Notes under the pieces: model-generated
Seen by the model: the letters and a program-made list of their open reading frames with translations, nothing else
Database searches by the model: none
Told to the model about the DNA's origin: nothing
Assembly (NCBI GenBank): GCA_000512085.1
Contig: ASPP01020001.1
Location: 1-48,547, forward strand
DNA: 48,547 nt
Origin: Reticulomyxa filosa
Lineage: Eukaryota; Foraminifera; Reticulomyxidae
Direction: 5' to 3'
Shown here: positions 47,901-48,547 of the stretch, piece after piece
Position numbering within the stretch: position 1 is the first letter of the stretch
Layout: each line of letters starts with the position of its first letter
Program-made: the position numbers and the translations under genes

Positions 47901-48156
47901 TTCACAATGCTGTTCCTCCACAAGTAATGCTTCCGATCAATAACACATTTGTGAACGAGGTTTGTTCTTTTTTGGAAGTGAGGAAAAATTTACTATTTGT
48001 CGGAAAAATAGCAACAAGATATTAACATAACAAAATAAAATTTAAAAAAAGGAAAAACAAGACGAGGAAACCAAGCGAGCAAAGAACTTAAGCGTTACAA
48101 AGTACAATGAGTTTGCTGATATATTCGAAAAATGTGTTAAAAAAAGTCAACACTAA
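44997..48156 (+). CDS. EIF2AK1: HRI-type eIF2-alpha kinase
   Basis: Seven exons: 44997-45067, 45152-45282, 45412-45827, 45981-46433, 46578-47192, 47276-47959, 48052-48156, 824 residues. Family members phosphorylate eIF2-alpha under stress and slow translation. The segment AQEKLLIILLHKVCVHIDP and KLQGMGMLSNTRF (about residues 97-140) resembles the HRI N-terminal domain rather than GCN2 or PERK. The kinase domain has PIGIGAFGTVHKVRHRLDG, the lysine in YAVKKIL, HPNVVRYYTGWTEP, catalytic HRDLKPEN (Asp579), IGDFGLSK and GTQLYTAPEL. A long insert between the lobes, as in this family, contains alternating Asn-Thr, Asn-Ile and Asn-Val pairs. There is no HisRS-like domain. Sensor function (haem) is not shown by sequence; a CP pair occurs in FLRCPKR. 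The last exon uses an AAG acceptor at 48051. Confidence 0.88.
46713..46801 (+). repeat. Hexanucleotide repeat in the kinase insert
   Basis: Tandem AATACC, AATATC and AATGTC units encode alternating Asn-Thr, Asn-Ile and Asn-Val pairs in the interlobe insert of the eIF2-alpha kinase. Confidence 0.9.
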
Positions 48157-48547
48157 GATAATTTTACTATTTTTCATCTACTAGAAAAACTTTTTTAATC
48201 TTAAATGGTGTCAAAGTTTCGGAAAAAATTGGTGTTTTGTTTAGATATGTTTTAGCAATTTTTTGTTGGGTAAACGCTGACTTTGATTGATATGCACGAA
48301 GTAAAGATGAAAACATTCAAACATATTTTGAACATGAAAAAACTAGTACTGAACATTACATTAATTTTTATATAATATGTAATGTAGTGTATTAGTCCTT
48401 GATAAATGAAAGTGCATAACTAAAAAGACAATATTATCTAAAACAGCTTTTTAGAAATTTAATAAAAACGTAATATTTTGAAAAGCATAAACGAAATATT
48501 TGTGCATACTAATAACATGAAAAGTATTATTTAATATTTTTTTTTTT
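48157..48547. other. 3' flank of the eIF2-alpha kinase gene
   Basis: AT-rich sequence to the window end. No exon seen. Confidence 0.5.

Noticed and set aside
1-48547. tRNA, rRNA or transposon genes
   Set aside because: No cloverleaf with a GTTCGA-type loop, no rRNA-like block and no reverse transcriptase or transposase motif was seen on either strand by eye.

Overview
This window is a piece of a nuclear genome from an intron-rich, AT-rich protist. I read it as a rhizarian, most likely a foraminifer such as Reticulomyxa. That placement is an inference from overall style: short GT-AG introns packed with poly-T, poly-A and TATATATG-type repeats, long AT-only spacers, asparagine-rich inserts, and a full set of ordinary eukaryotic genes including a ciliary one. 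There is no sign of bacterial, viral or transposon coding sequence. Gene models were built by joining exons by hand, using frame, splice sites and family similarity. For every complete gene the exon lengths sum to a multiple of three, after the frame breaks noted below are counted.

Layout. Left third, minus strand: 5' end of a STE20/MST-like kinase (171-547, runs off the left edge); a long gene for a PAQR (adiponectin-receptor-like) protein with an extra multi-helix membrane module (1315-5225); the cytoplasmic 5'-3' exonuclease XRN1 in 11 exons (6021-11156); a WrbA-type quinone reductase (11545-12660). Plus strand: an SLC45-like sugar transporter (13109-16583), an RBR-type ubiquitin ligase (17923-19760), TFIIH subunit SSL1/GTF2H2 (21489-22843), translation factor eIF5B (23837-27482) and a divergent CLK/DYRK-like kinase (28016-30333). 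Then come ESCRT-II VPS36 (minus, 32855-34649), axonemal CFAP58 (plus, 35905-38617), TFIID subunit TAF13 (plus, 39004-39664, four small exons), ribosomal protein eS7 (plus, 40131-41526), a type II membrane sulfotransferase (minus, 41968-43648), EMC4 (minus, 44143-44784) and an HRI-type eIF2-alpha kinase (plus, 44997-48156).

There is no operon logic. The genes are housekeeping genes of RNA decay, transcription, translation and its stress control, membrane protein biogenesis, endosomal sorting and the secretory pathway. CFAP58 implies that the organism makes a cilium or flagellum at some life stage. EMC4 and the eIF2-alpha kinase are head to head, with 212 bp between their start codons.

The most interesting points are: (1) the fusion of an apparent seven-helix module with a PAQR domain; (2) repeated single-base frame breaks inside otherwise intact conserved genes, five of them with the same sign and located at or near A-runs of the sense strand, plus one opposite break exactly inside a conserved eIF5B motif; (3) a kinase intron that only restores the glycine loop if it ends in GG, and that is flanked by CTGGG direct repeats; (4) first exons consisting only of ATG in two genes; (5) a 100-residue basic extension on eS7 and an unusual helical domain in eIF5B. 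I did not find a convincing new multi-gene system.
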